Positions 17,675 to 25,908 of a stretch of 64,000 bases of DNA are shown here, piece after piece. The stretch's first letter is position 1, and each line of letters starts with the position of its first letter. Under the pieces are notes generated by a model. It saw nothing but the letters and a program-made list of their open reading frames with translations. It did no database searches and had not been told where the DNA came from. The DNA lies in contig CAAGIS010000154.1 in assembly GCA_900769985.1 (NCBI GenBank), positions 1 through 64,000 of the forward strand. The letters run 5' to 3'. The position numbers were made by a program, and so were the translations under genes. Source of the stretch: Spirochaetia bacterium. GTDB taxonomy: Bacteria; Spirochaetota; Spirochaetia; Treponematales; Treponemataceae.

Positions 17675-18484
17675 TTAACGTCCGATAACAGAAATATCGT
17701 TGCCAAACCATTTTTTAGAAATTGCAGCAACAGTTCCGTCGGCAGCCATCTGTTCAAGAATACTCTGAACTTCGTTTGTAAGTTTGATGTCATTTTTTCT
17801 GAAAGCGATTCCGTATTCTTCTGAAGCGAGCGATTCACTTAAAGTATGAAACGGAAGCCCTGCTGTCTTTATGCTGTATTCTGCAACAACGATATCCATT
17901 ACAACGCCGTCAACACCGCCAATCGAAAGGTCTGTCAATGCAAGAAGATTCTGTTCAAACGGAATGATGTCTGCAAGTGAATTTTTAAAATCAGGATTTG
18001 CATCTACTGCGTCCTGTGCAGAAGAACCGGCTTGAAGTCCGATTTTCTTTCCTTTTAAATCTGCAAGCGAATTAATGCCAGAATCGTTTCTGACAACGAC
18101 AATCTGTGCATTGTTCAAATACGGTTTTGTAAAGCTTAAGATTGCCTTGCGTTCTTCTGTAATCGTAAGGCCGTTCCAGATGCAGTCAATATTTCCTGTA
18201 CTCAATTCCTGTTCTTTTGCATCCCAGTTAATAGGCTGGGCTTTAAAAGTAACGCCGAGTCTTTTTGAAACTTCTTTTGCCAGGTCAATGTCATAACCTG
18301 TAATTTCGTTATTTTCATCACGAAATCCCAATGGCGGGAAAGAATCGTCAAGTCCCAAAACAAAAACGCCGCGGCCTTTTAATTCTGAAAGTGAGTTGTC
18401 TGCTTTTGATGATTTTCCGTTACAACCGAAAAATAATCCTGCAGTTGCAATTACTGCAATTAAAAATGTTGCTGATTTTTTCAT
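17675..18484 (-). CDS. Amino-acid ABC transporter substrate-binding lipoprotein
   Basis: 269 residues from the chosen ATG. A signal peptide ends LFFGC, a spirochaetal lipobox giving a lipidated Cys. The mature part is an SBP_bac_3 fold: LSELKGRGVFVLGLDDSFPPLGFRDENNEITGYDIDLAKEVSKRLG, DCIWNGLTITEERK, and ADLKGKKIGLQAGSSAQD. Asp in GYDIDL and Arg in EERK are the usual contacts for the ligand amino and carboxyl groups. Start at 18484 because GAGGA lies just upstream; a longer frame would overlap argH and bury the signal peptide. Ligand unknown; the link to argH suggests arginine, ornithine or citrulline, which is inference. Confidence 0.92.
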   Translation of the reverse strand: MKKSATFLIAVIATAGLFFGCNGKSSKADNSLSELKGRGVFVLGLDDSFPPLGFRDENNEITGYDIDLAKEVSKRLGVTFKAQPINWDAKEQELSTGNIDCIWNGLTITEERKAILSFTKPYLNNAQIVVVRNDSGINSLADLKGKKIGLQAGSSAQDAVDANPDFKNSLADIIPFEQNLLALTDLSIGGVDGVVMDIVVAEYSIKTAGLPFHTLSESLASEEYGIAFRKNDIKLTNEVQSILEQMAADGTVAAISKKWFGNDISVIGR

Positions 18485-18503
18485 AATTTTCCTCGAAATT
18501 ATT

Positions 18504-19931
18504 TTATTTTTTTTCTGTACTAGTACAGCTTTTGACAAATTTTTTTAGTTTTGAAATCTGCTGACTTACTTTTTGAGAATTTGGAGCTCCGGTTGTTTTG
18601 CGGGCTTCGACACAGGCAGACGGCGTTATAAAGGCGTAAATGTCTTCGTCGATTAATTCAGAGCACGTTTTAAATTCTTCAACACACAAATCCTCGAGCT
18701 TGCAGTTATTTTCGATTGCAAGGCGGACTGCTTTTGCACTGACACCGTGTGCCGTTCTAAAAGGCATTCCCTTGCGGACAAGGTAATCTGCAACATCAGT
18801 CGCATTAAGATAACCTCCCTCGCAGCCGTCTGCCATTGTTTTAGAATTCCACTTTGCACTTTCTATCATATAAGTGAACACTGTCAGGCACGACGAAACT
18901 GTGTCAAACGCATTGAAAAGCGGCTCTTTGTCTTCCTGCATGTCCCTGTCATACGAAAGAGGGAGACCTTTCATCATCGTCAAAAGACTTGTAAGCTGCC
19001 CGTAAACTTTTCCTGTCCTACCACGGATTAATTCTGCAAAATCAGGATTTTTTTTCTGCGGCATAATTGAACTTCCTGTAGACCATTTTTCGCTTAATTC
19101 TACAAAGCTGAATTCTGTCGTTGCCCACAATACGATTTCTTCTGAAAAGCGCGACAAGTGCATTTGAATAAGGCTGAAACACGATGTAAACTCAATGCAG
19201 TAATCCCTGTCAGAAACGCTGTCAAGACTGTTCTGCGTCACGCCTTTAAAGCCGAGTTCCCTTGCGACAAATTCCCTGTCGAGCGGAAGTCCGCTTCCTG
19301 CAAGTGCGCCAGAACCGAGCGGACTGTAATCAATTCTTTTTAAAGCATCTGACAGCCTGTCATAATCACGCTGCAAGCTCCAGCTCCATGCACACAAATG
19401 ATGGGCAAGCGTTACAGGCTGTGCATGCTGCATATGGGTAAAACCCGGCATAATTGTCTTTGTATTTTTTTCTGCAATGGAAGTCAGAACATCGATTAAC
19501 TTTACGATTTTTAATTGAAGTTCCGGGATTACGCGTTTTAAATAAAGACGTTCGTCAAGTGCAATCTGGTCGTTACGGCTTCTTCCTGTATGAAGTTTTT
19601 TACCTGCTTCACCGATTCTGTCTGTCAAAGTCGCTTCTATAAATGAGTGAATGTCCTCGGCACTGTAATCTACTGCAAGTTTGCCTGACTGCAAATCGTT
19701 TTTTATAGATTCCAGCCCTTTAATGATTTTAGCACTTTCTGCTTTTGAAATGATGCCTGTTTCGCCGAGCATTTTTGCATGGGCTATGCTTCCTTTGATA
19801 TCGTCTTCTGCCATGCGCTCATCTACGTAGATAGAAGTTTCAAATTCGACAGCGGCGGCATCAGGACCTTCTTTAAATCGTCCGTGCCACAAAGCCGCAT
19901 GATTGTCTGTAGTCAATGTTCCGTGTTTCAT
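18504..19931 (-). CDS. argH: Argininosuccinate lyase
   Basis: Splits argininosuccinate into arginine and fumarate, last step of arginine synthesis. 475 residues with the fumarase-superfamily signature GSSIMPQKKNPD holding the catalytic Ser, plus HTGRSRNDQIALDERLYLK and GFTHMQHAQPVTLAHHL. N-terminal LWHGRFKEGPDAAAVEFETS is typical. No other arg gene is in the window. It is the first gene of the leftward argH-SBP-permease-pyrH run (20 bp to the next start), which implies coupling of arginine formation with amino-acid uptake. Confidence 0.96.
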   Translation of the reverse strand: MKHGTLTTDNHAALWHGRFKEGPDAAAVEFETSIYVDERMAEDDIKGSIAHAKMLGETGIISKAESAKIIKGLESIKNDLQSGKLAVDYSAEDIHSFIEATLTDRIGEAGKKLHTGRSRNDQIALDERLYLKRVIPELQLKIVKLIDVLTSIAEKNTKTIMPGFTHMQHAQPVTLAHHLCAWSWSLQRDYDRLSDALKRIDYSPLGSGALAGSGLPLDREFVARELGFKGVTQNSLDSVSDRDYCIEFTSCFSLIQMHLSRFSEEIVLWATTEFSFVELSEKWSTGSSIMPQKKNPDFAELIRGRTGKVYGQLTSLLTMMKGLPLSYDRDMQEDKEPLFNAFDTVSSCLTVFTYMIESAKWNSKTMADGCEGGYLNATDVADYLVRKGMPFRTAHGVSAKAVRLAIENNCKLEDLCVEEFKTCSELIDEDIYAFITPSACVEARKTTGAPNSQKVSQQISKLKKFVKSCTSTEKK

Positions 19932-19964
19932 AACGATATTATAGTGAAATTATTTATCTAGGGC

Positions 19965-20200
19965 AACGAGCGCGAGTGTTTTTCAATTTGCTCACCGGCA
20001 CTTGATTTAACTTGCGCTACAAGTTTTGCATGGCAAAACTCTATGTGGCGTTCAGACTGTTGTAGTGGTAAATTTCTTATGGCGCAACCAGCTCGCGCTA
20101 CGAAAAATGCTTAAAGTAATTCTCTATGGGGCGGACAGGCTGTTGTAATGGTAAATTTCTTGAAGCGCAAGCAATTCGCGGTCAAGAATTGACGGAATGC
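19965..20200 (-). repeat. Two degenerate copies of the 93-bp hairpin repeat
   Basis: Read on the minus strand, two units contain AAATTTACC-x-CTACAACAG, GCCACATAGAG or CCCCATAGAG, and GTAGCGC, the same order as the tandem array at 43945-44335. One has a hairpin GAGTTTTGC/GCAAAACT (20040-20022) with a stem differing from those in the array but still paired. The other copy has lost its stem. It lies upstream of the dat operon and argH. Confidence 0.7.
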
Positions 20201-20355
20201 ACAATTTTTTTTCGGAATTTTGGACGGAATGTAGTATAAATCGAGCAGAAATGGTGGTTAAATGATGGGCGTAGGATAAATGCAAAGGCGCAGATTTTTG
20301 GGGTTCCAAGGGTCTGCGTTTTTTTTTAAGCGAGTGTAATCAACTGGAGGTAAAG
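20201..20355 (+). promoter_or_regulatory. Leader of the dat-pxp operon with attenuator-like hairpin
   Basis: A TGTAGTATAAAT string (20230-20241) is a possible extended -10. Downstream, TGCAAAGGCGCAGA (20281-20294) pairs through CGCAGA with TCTGCG (20313-20318), followed by nine or more T: a terminator hairpin just before the ACTGGAGGT ribosome site (20342-20350) of dat. The same TGCAAAGGCG-pyrimidine-AGA occurs in the livJ leader at 25832. This suggests conditional termination, but the AT-rich leader shows no known riboswitch class. Confidence 0.55.
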
Positions 20356-21216
20356 ATGAAAAACGTCGGTTACTATAATGGAAAAATCGGACTTATGGAA
20401 GAAATGTCCGTGCCGTTTTTAGACAGAGGACTGTTCTTTGGCGACGGAGTTTACGATGCGACTTATGCTGCAAATAGGAAAATTTTTGAAACAGATTTTC
20501 ACGTTGACCGTTTTTACAACAGTTTAAAATCCGTAAAAATAAACCTTAAATTTTCAAAACCTCAGTTAATCGCAGAACTGCAGAAATGTATTGATGAAAT
20601 GGACTCTGACGGTGTTGTTTTTGTTTACTGGCAGGCAACTCGCGCAACTGCTTTGCGTAATCATGTTTTTCCAGAAAATGTTCCGCCAAACCTTCTGATT
20701 TACGTAATTGAATCTTCGCTCACAGATTTACGGATTCCAAAAAAAGCAATTACAGTTGAGGACACAAGATTTTTTCACTGTAACATAAAGACTTTAAATC
20801 TCCTGCCATCAGTAATGGCAAGCCAACAAGCAAAGGAAGCCGGATGTTCAGAAGTAATTTTTCATCGCGGTGAGCGCGTTACAGAATGTGCGCACAGCAA
20901 TGTGAACATTTTAAAAGACGGAGTTTTCATAACGCCGCCACTTGACAATTTGATTCTTCCTGGAACAACGCGACGTCATTATCTTGAAATCTGCCGGCGT
21001 CTTGGAGTTCCTTTTGAAGAACGTCCTTTTACACTCAGCGAACTTTTTGAAGCAGATGAAATTATGATTACAAGCGCCGGTACTTTGGGAATGACAATCT
21101 GCGAACTCGACGGAAAGAAAGTCGGCGGCAAAGACCCTGAACTTTTACATAAACTTCAGCGCGCGGCTGTCGACGACTTTACACTGGAAACAGGATTTGT
21201 TCCTGACATACTGTAG
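20356..21216 (+). CDS. dat: Class IV aminotransferase, D-amino-acid transaminase type
   Basis: PLP enzyme of 286 residues. The catalytic Lys145 lies in HCNIKTLNLLPSVMA, the same number as in Bacillus D-amino-acid aminotransferase. Other family motifs are DRGLFFGDGVYDATYA (23-38), ECAHSNVNIL, and ITSAGTLGM near the C-terminus. D-AAT interconverts D-Ala plus 2-oxoglutarate and pyruvate plus D-Glu. Branched-chain transaminases share the fold, but length and the FGDGVYD segment favour D-AAT. It is the first gene of a five-gene operon whose others act on D-glutamate and 5-oxoproline, which supports D-Glu as product or substrate. Excellent SD (ACTGGAGGT). Confidence 0.85.
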   Translation: MKNVGYYNGKIGLMEEMSVPFLDRGLFFGDGVYDATYAANRKIFETDFHVDRFYNSLKSVKINLKFSKPQLIAELQKCIDEMDSDGVVFVYWQATRATALRNHVFPENVPPNLLIYVIESSLTDLRIPKKAITVEDTRFFHCNIKTLNLLPSVMASQQAKEAGCSEVIFHRGERVTECAHSNVNILKDGVFITPPLDNLILPGTTRRHYLEICRRLGVPFEERPFTLSELFEADEIMITSAGTLGMTICELDGKKVGGKDPELLHKLQRAAVDDFTLETGFVPDIL

Positions 21217-21266
21217 AAATTAAGAAAAAACGCATGCACGGCATTCAATTAAAACGGAAGTACATT

Positions 21267-22352
21267 ATGACAAAAGAAGAACTGGCAGAAAAAATCACTG
21301 GTGAAAACCTCGACTCAATCATGAACATAGATCCGCGCGGTTACGGAGTTTCACGCATTTTATACAAAGCCTCGCGCAAATATGCAGATAACAAAAGCAC
21401 TTCGATGACATTTGCAAAAAAAATCTGTTCAATTTTTTCTAATGCTGAATTTGAAAAACTTTCTTCCGAAAATAAAAAATCAAATACAGTTCTTATAATG
21501 ACAGGCTTTGTACTCCGTCCTCACTTAATGCCCGAAACAGACGGAATTGTCGGTGCACTTTTGTTTGCACGCTCACTGATTTATGCATTTGGAATAACGC
21601 CGATACTCTCTGTAAACGAAAAAAACATTCCGGCAATCCTTTCGACAGCTGCACTGATGGGACTTCATGTTTACGATAATATTGAAACTGCAAAAAAAAT
21701 GCCGTTAAGTTTTTCCTTCATTACAATTCCGGTTGAAAAAGAAAAAGCCGCTGAAAAAATAAAAGAATTTACTTCAAGAGAAAATCCGCTATTTGTTTTT
21801 TCAACAGAATGTGCAGGAGCAAATTCATCTGGAGAATATCACAACGCAACAGGAATAAATATGACGGAACTTGAATCAAAACAAGATTTACTTTTTGAGT
21901 TTTATAAAAAGAAAAAAGTTCCTGCATTTGCAGTCGGTGATTTAGGAAACGAAATCGGAATGGGAAAGCTTTCATCACATATAAAGAAATTTATTCCTTA
22001 TGCAGACGGTACAAAAAACGGAATCACAGCTTTTACGTCTGCAGATTTTGTTTTGACTGCGACAGTCAGCGACTGGGGAGTTTATGCCGTCATCGCTGCA
22101 ATCGCATTTCTAAAAAAAGACATCAGCATTATGCACGATGAAAAAATGGAAGAAGCAGTTTTGCGACAGTGCTGTCTTAGCGGAATGGTTGACATGACTG
22201 GTTCGCTTTTACCTGCGATTGACGGCTTTGACGTTGAGTTTCAAAAACAGATTGTAGCGCTCATGAGGTCGACAGTTAGTTTTGCAATTAACTACGACAA
22301 CAACACTTGGTTTGAAAAAGTTCTAGAAAAAAAATTTTATGACACACAATAG
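21267..22352 (+). CDS. DUF4392 protein, D-glutamate cyclase C-terminal-type domain
   Basis: 361 residues from the chosen ATG (CGGAAG upstream; an earlier ATG at 21234 has no SD). GFVLRPHLMPETDGIVGALLFARSL, ECAGANSSGEYHNATGINMTE, and VGDLGNEIGMGK followed by TDFVLTATVSDWGVYAV-like strands match the DUF4392 family as I recall it. This family forms the C-terminal part of the mammalian mitochondrial D-glutamate cyclase DGLUCY, which turns D-Glu into 5-oxo-D-proline. The gene overlaps the next by 14 bp. The DUF1445 half is a separate gene two places downstream. Function is inferred from family and context. Confidence 0.75.
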   Translation: MTKEELAEKITGENLDSIMNIDPRGYGVSRILYKASRKYADNKSTSMTFAKKICSIFSNAEFEKLSSENKKSNTVLIMTGFVLRPHLMPETDGIVGALLFARSLIYAFGITPILSVNEKNIPAILSTAALMGLHVYDNIETAKKMPLSFSFITIPVEKEKAAEKIKEFTSRENPLFVFSTECAGANSSGEYHNATGINMTELESKQDLLFEFYKKKKVPAFAVGDLGNEIGMGKLSSHIKKFIPYADGTKNGITAFTSADFVLTATVSDWGVYAVIAAIAFLKKDISIMHDEKMEEAVLRQCCLSGMVDMTGSLLPAIDGFDVEFQKQIVALMRSTVSFAINYDNNTWFEKVLEKKFYDTQ

Positions 22353-24024
22353 AAATTTACATACAGAAATAAATCAGAAACTAAAGTCAATCAAAATTGT
22401 TCAGGCGGGCGAGAATTCCATTTCAATTCAATTTGAACAGAAAATTTCGCCTTCGATAAACTCTGTCATTTCAAGACTTTGTTCCCTGCTCGATGCTGAA
22501 CAATTTGCAGACCGATTTTCTATTCAGGAAACAGTTCCGTCTTACTGCGCAATCCTTGTCATTTTAAAATCAAAGCGCAGGCTCAGATTACTCAAAAAAG
22601 AAATTTATAAACAGCTGTTTTTCATTCTCTCGTCAGACAATGATTCTCAAACAAAAAATCAGACAATTCACAAAATACCAGTCTGCTATGACGATGAATT
22701 TTCACCTGACATAAAAACAGTCTGCTCACACACAGGACTTTCAAAAGAAGAAGTAATCGCACTGCACTCTAAAAAAGAATATCTCGTTTACATGCTTGGT
22801 TTTTTACCTGGCTTTGCCTACTTAGGCGGGATGGACAAAAAACTTGAAACGCCGCGATTAAAAACACCGCGCACAAAAATTCCTGCAGGGAGTGTTGCAA
22901 TCGGCGGAAGTCAGACAGGAATCTATCCTGCAGAAAGTCCCGGCGGCTGGCAAATTATTGGAAAGACTCCAGTTAAAACTTTTGACGTTCAAAGAAAGCC
23001 GGCAGTATTTTTTAAAGCAGGAGATAAAATAAAATTTGAGCCTGTTTCAAAAGAAGATTTTTTTTCGATTCAAGAAAAAGAAAGACAGACAGAAAATGCC
23101 AGCGAAAAAAAAGAACGTTTTACATGTACCGGCGGAATAAAAATTTTAAATCCCGGCTTATGTACGACAGTACAGGATGCAGGACGAAAAGGCTTTTTAA
23201 AATCGGGCATAACAGAAAATGGTGCAATGGATAAAATTTCTTTTGAAACGGCAAATGCAATTTTAGGAAACAGCGAAAATGCTGCAGTTCTTGAAACTAC
23301 TATTTCAGGCCCTGAAATTTATTTTTTTACTTCCGCAGACTTTTGCATTACGGGCGCAGACATTCACCCGGAACTCAACAATGTACCATGTGAAATGTAC
23401 AAAAAAATTCATGCAGAAGCAGGAAGCATTTTAAAAACAGGATTTGCAACTGACGGTCTCAGAAGTTACATCGCAGTTAAAGGCGGAATCCTTGTAAAAA
23501 AAATTTTTAAAAGCTGTTCTACAGATTTAAAATGCAAGTTCGGTGGTTTTATGGGAAGACGGCTTTGCACAGGCGATCAGATTGCAATTGGTGATAATTA
23601 TTCTGATGACTGTTCTGCAAATTGTTCACAAAGGAAACTCAAAGTTCTGCTTAAAAATAAAATTGAACTGCCTGTAAAAAATCCGCTTACACTCCATATC
23701 GTTAAGTCATCGCAGTTTTCTTTTTTCAGCAAGAAAGCAGTTAAAGAGTTTTGCTCATCGGAATACGAAATAATGCCGGAAAGCGACAGAATGGGAATCC
23801 GTCTCAAAGGAAAAAAGTTAGCGTGCAGTTCAACTGACATAATTTCTGACGGAATTCCTTTTGGAGCAATTCAGATTACAAGCGAAGGGCTGCCTGTAAT
23901 TATGGCACAAGACAGACAGACTTGCGGCGGTTACGCAAAAATTGCATGCGTCATAAAAAAAGATATGAACATTCTTGCACAATGCCGTCCAGGCACAAAA
24001 ATAAAATTTAAATTTACAGACTAA
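22339..24024 (+). CDS. pxpBC: 5-oxoprolinase subunits B and C fused (PxpB-PxpC, KipI-KipA)
   Basis: 561 residues joining two proteins that are usually separate. Residues about 16-240 are PxpB/KipI (GFLPGFAYLGG at 154-164, PRTKIPAGSVAIGG, QTGIYPAESPGGWQIIG). A polar linker (240-262) leads to PxpC/KipA (about 265-560: NPGLCTTVQDAGRKGFLKSGITENGAMD, ISGPEIYF, DRMGIRLKG, EGLPVIMAQDRQTCGGYAKIA). With PxpA these form the ATP-dependent 5-oxoprolinase giving glutamate. ATG overlaps the previous gene by 14 bp, so translation is coupled. B. subtilis has kipI and kipA as adjacent genes with ycsF and ycsI, the same partners as here. A cyclophilin-like fold is known for both halves. Confidence 0.92.
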   Translation: MTHNRNLHTEINQKLKSIKIVQAGENSISIQFEQKISPSINSVISRLCSLLDAEQFADRFSIQETVPSYCAILVILKSKRRLRLLKKEIYKQLFFILSSDNDSQTKNQTIHKIPVCYDDEFSPDIKTVCSHTGLSKEEVIALHSKKEYLVYMLGFLPGFAYLGGMDKKLETPRLKTPRTKIPAGSVAIGGSQTGIYPAESPGGWQIIGKTPVKTFDVQRKPAVFFKAGDKIKFEPVSKEDFFSIQEKERQTENASEKKERFTCTGGIKILNPGLCTTVQDAGRKGFLKSGITENGAMDKISFETANAILGNSENAAVLETTISGPEIYFFTSADFCITGADIHPELNNVPCEMYKKIHAEAGSILKTGFATDGLRSYIAVKGGILVKKIFKSCSTDLKCKFGGFMGRRLCTGDQIAIGDNYSDDCSANCSQRKLKVLLKNKIELPVKNPLTLHIVKSSQFSFFSKKAVKEFCSSEYEIMPESDRMGIRLKGKKLACSSTDIISDGIPFGAIQITSEGLPVIMAQDRQTCGGYAKIACVIKKDMNILAQCRPGTKIKFKFTD

Positions 24025-24076
24025 AATGAAACCAGAATAAAAAGAAGATAAATCAAGTGAACCGGGAGAAAAAAAA

Positions 24077-24871
24077 ATGAACGCAAATATTTATCAGAAT
24101 TATCTGCCCAAAGACGTAAGGGCGCTTATTGCCCAGGAAAAGATTACAAGTCAGACAAGCGGAATGTGCAGCGGCTATGCGCAGGGAAACCTTTGCATAC
24201 TGCCAAAAAAATATGCATACGACTTTCTTCTTTTTTGCCAGCGCAATCCAAAATCGTGTCCGCTTTTAGAAGTAACAGATACAGGTGAACGCATTTTAAA
24301 AACATGCGCACCTGGAAGCGACATTGCAACAGACATTCCAAAATACAGAGTCTGGCAAAACGGAACGATGATTGCAGAACCTCTCAACGTAAAAGATTTC
24401 TGGCGCGACGATTTGGTAAGTTTTATAATCGGATGCAGTTTCAGTTTTGAATCGCTTTTAATGGAAAACGGAATTGACGTCAGGAACATCAGCCAGAACT
24501 GCAACGTTCCGATGTACCTCACGAATATAGAAACTCAAAGAGCAGGAATCTTTGGCGGAAAAATGGTCGTAAGCATGCGCCCTATTCCATACAGCCAGAT
24601 TGTAAAATCCGTAACCGTAACAGCCAGAATGCCGCGCGTACACGGTTCTCCAATTCACATAGGAAACCCGGAAGCAATCGGAATAAAAGATTTAAGCAAG
24701 CCTGACTTTGGCGATGCCGTAAAAATCAACGATGGCGAAGTTCCTGTATTCTGGTGCTGCGGCGTAACTCCGCAATCTGTCGTCATGACTTCAAAACCGG
24801 AATTCTGCATAACACATTCGCCAGGTCACATGCTTATAACTGATTTGAAAAATGCAGACTTAATGTCCTGA
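24077..24871 (+). CDS. DUF1445 / YcsI family putative hydro-lyase (D-glutamate cyclase N-half type)
   Basis: 264 residues, the normal length of the UPF0317/DUF1445 family. Diagnostic stretches: TSGMCSGYAQGNLCILP (27-43), DIPKYRVWQNG, SFIIGCSFSFESLL, MYLTNI, GGKMVVSMRPIP, ARMPRVHGSPIHIG and FWCCGVTPQSV. This family makes up the N-terminal part of mammalian DGLUCY, and B. subtilis ycsI sits in the pxp cluster. A strong SD (CCGGGAG) lies before ATG. Conserved Cys, His and Arg suggest a catalytic site, but no mechanism can be read from sequence. With the DUF4392 gene it would make a two-protein D-glutamate cyclase; that is inference. Confidence 0.85.
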   Translation: MNANIYQNYLPKDVRALIAQEKITSQTSGMCSGYAQGNLCILPKKYAYDFLLFCQRNPKSCPLLEVTDTGERILKTCAPGSDIATDIPKYRVWQNGTMIAEPLNVKDFWRDDLVSFIIGCSFSFESLLMENGIDVRNISQNCNVPMYLTNIETQRAGIFGGKMVVSMRPIPYSQIVKSVTVTARMPRVHGSPIHIGNPEAIGIKDLSKPDFGDAVKINDGEVPVFWCCGVTPQSVVMTSKPEFCITHSPGHMLITDLKNADLMS

Positions 24872-24915
24872 TTAAAATCTGATTAATGTTTGATTAATAT
24901 CATTAAGGAATGAAT

Positions 24916-25680
24916 ATGAAAACTATTGATTTAAATTGCGACCTTGGCGAAAGTTTTGGCGCATATACAAACCTCATGCAAATGGATTCTCTGATTCTGC
25001 CGCACATCACATCTGCAAACATTGCATGCGGCTTTCATGCAGGAGACCCTGTTGTTATAAAAAAAACAGTTGAACTTGCTGTAAAAAACGGTGTTGCACT
25101 CGGAGCACACCCAGGACTTCCTGATTTACAGGGCTTTGGCAGACGGAACATGAAAATTACACCAGAAGAAGCAGAAAGCCTTGTAATTTATCAAGTCGGC
25201 GCATTGCAGGCATTTGCACATTCTGCAGGAACAGAACTAAATCACGTAAAACCGCACGGCGCACTTTACAATATGGCGGCAACAGATTTTGAACTTGCAA
25301 AAGCCATCGCACGCGGAATAAAAAAATGCTCAAAGAATTTGATTTTTGTATGTCTATATGGTAGCTGTATGGTACAGGCCGCCGAAGATGAAAACATTAA
25401 ATACGCCTGCGAAGTTTTTGCCGACCGTGCCTATCAGGAAAACGGACTTTTAGTTCCACGAAGCCAGCCTGGTGCTGTCATCACTGACGAAAAAAAAGCA
25501 ATCGACCGCTCGATAAAAATGGTCACGGAAAGCAAAGTTACAAGCATTACAGGCAAAGAAATCTCGGTGCAGGCAGACACTATCTGTGTCCACGGCGACA
25601 ATCCCAAAGCTGTAGAATTTGTAAAATCCATACACGCTGAATTTGTAAACCACGGAATTGAAGTCAAAAGCATAAGATGA
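24916..25680 (+). CDS. pxpA: 5-oxoprolinase subunit A (LamB/YcsF family)
   Basis: 254 residues; ATP-dependent opening of 5-oxoproline together with PxpB and PxpC. Conserved DLNCDLGESFGAY at the N-terminus, ITSANIACGFHAGDP, GAHPGLPDLQGFGRR, HVKPHGALYN, EVFADRAYQ, LVPRSQPGAVI and TICVHGDNPKAVE are all present. The second ATG (24916) is chosen because TAAGGA lies 7 nt before it; the ATG at 24910 is too close. It closes the D-Glu/oxoproline operon, and a palindrome that may terminate transcription follows at 25687. Confidence 0.95.
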   Translation: MKTIDLNCDLGESFGAYTNLMQMDSLILPHITSANIACGFHAGDPVVIKKTVELAVKNGVALGAHPGLPDLQGFGRRNMKITPEEAESLVIYQVGALQAFAHSAGTELNHVKPHGALYNMAATDFELAKAIARGIKKCSKNLIFVCLYGSCMVQAAEDENIKYACEVFADRAYQENGLLVPRSQPGAVITDEKKAIDRSIKMVTESKVTSITGKEISVQADTICVHGDNPKAVEFVKSIHAEFVNHGIEVKSIR

Positions 25681-25684
25681 GGGG

Positions 25685-25711
25685 AGCCCCGAATCGAGTT
25701 CGGGGTGACAG
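25685..25711. repeat. CCCCGAA-TTCGGGG palindrome
   Basis: CCCCGAA (25687-25693), loop TCGAG, TTCGGGG (25699-25705), then TGAC. This GC-rich motif stands out in an AT-rich context and has the look of dispersed palindromes in many bacterial genomes. It could act as a weak terminator after pxpA although no T run follows. Confidence 0.55.
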
Positions 25712-25828
25712 GGGTATAGGAGGTTTTCAAGAGAATTTGTTCATTTTGCACAATAAAAAAACTTGTTTTTGTGAAAAAAGTCATATAAATAAATGAAAAA
25801 TAGTGCTTAAATCTTAAACATAAAACGA

Positions 25829-25876
25829 ACTGCAAAGGCGTAGAAATTTCTTTTTAGATTTTTCTACGCCTTTTTT
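25829..25876 (+). terminator. Terminator-like hairpin in the livJ leader
   Basis: AAAGGCGTAGAAA (25836-25848) pairs with TTTTCTACGCCTTT (about 25858-25871), then T-rich sequence. It lies about 25 bp before the livJ ribosome site (CTGGAGG, 25897-25903). It shares the TGCAAAGGCG-pyrimidine-AGA 5' arm with the dat leader hairpin at 20281. It may be an attenuator, or a plain terminator of the upstream operon. Confidence 0.6.
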
Positions 25877-25908
25877 GTTTGCACATTTATTTTTCGCTGG
25901 AGGTTAGT

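Noticed and set aside
18485..18538. N-terminal extension of the binding lipoprotein by 18 codons
   Set aside because: It would bury the signal peptide and overlap argH; GAGGA supports the ATG at 18484.
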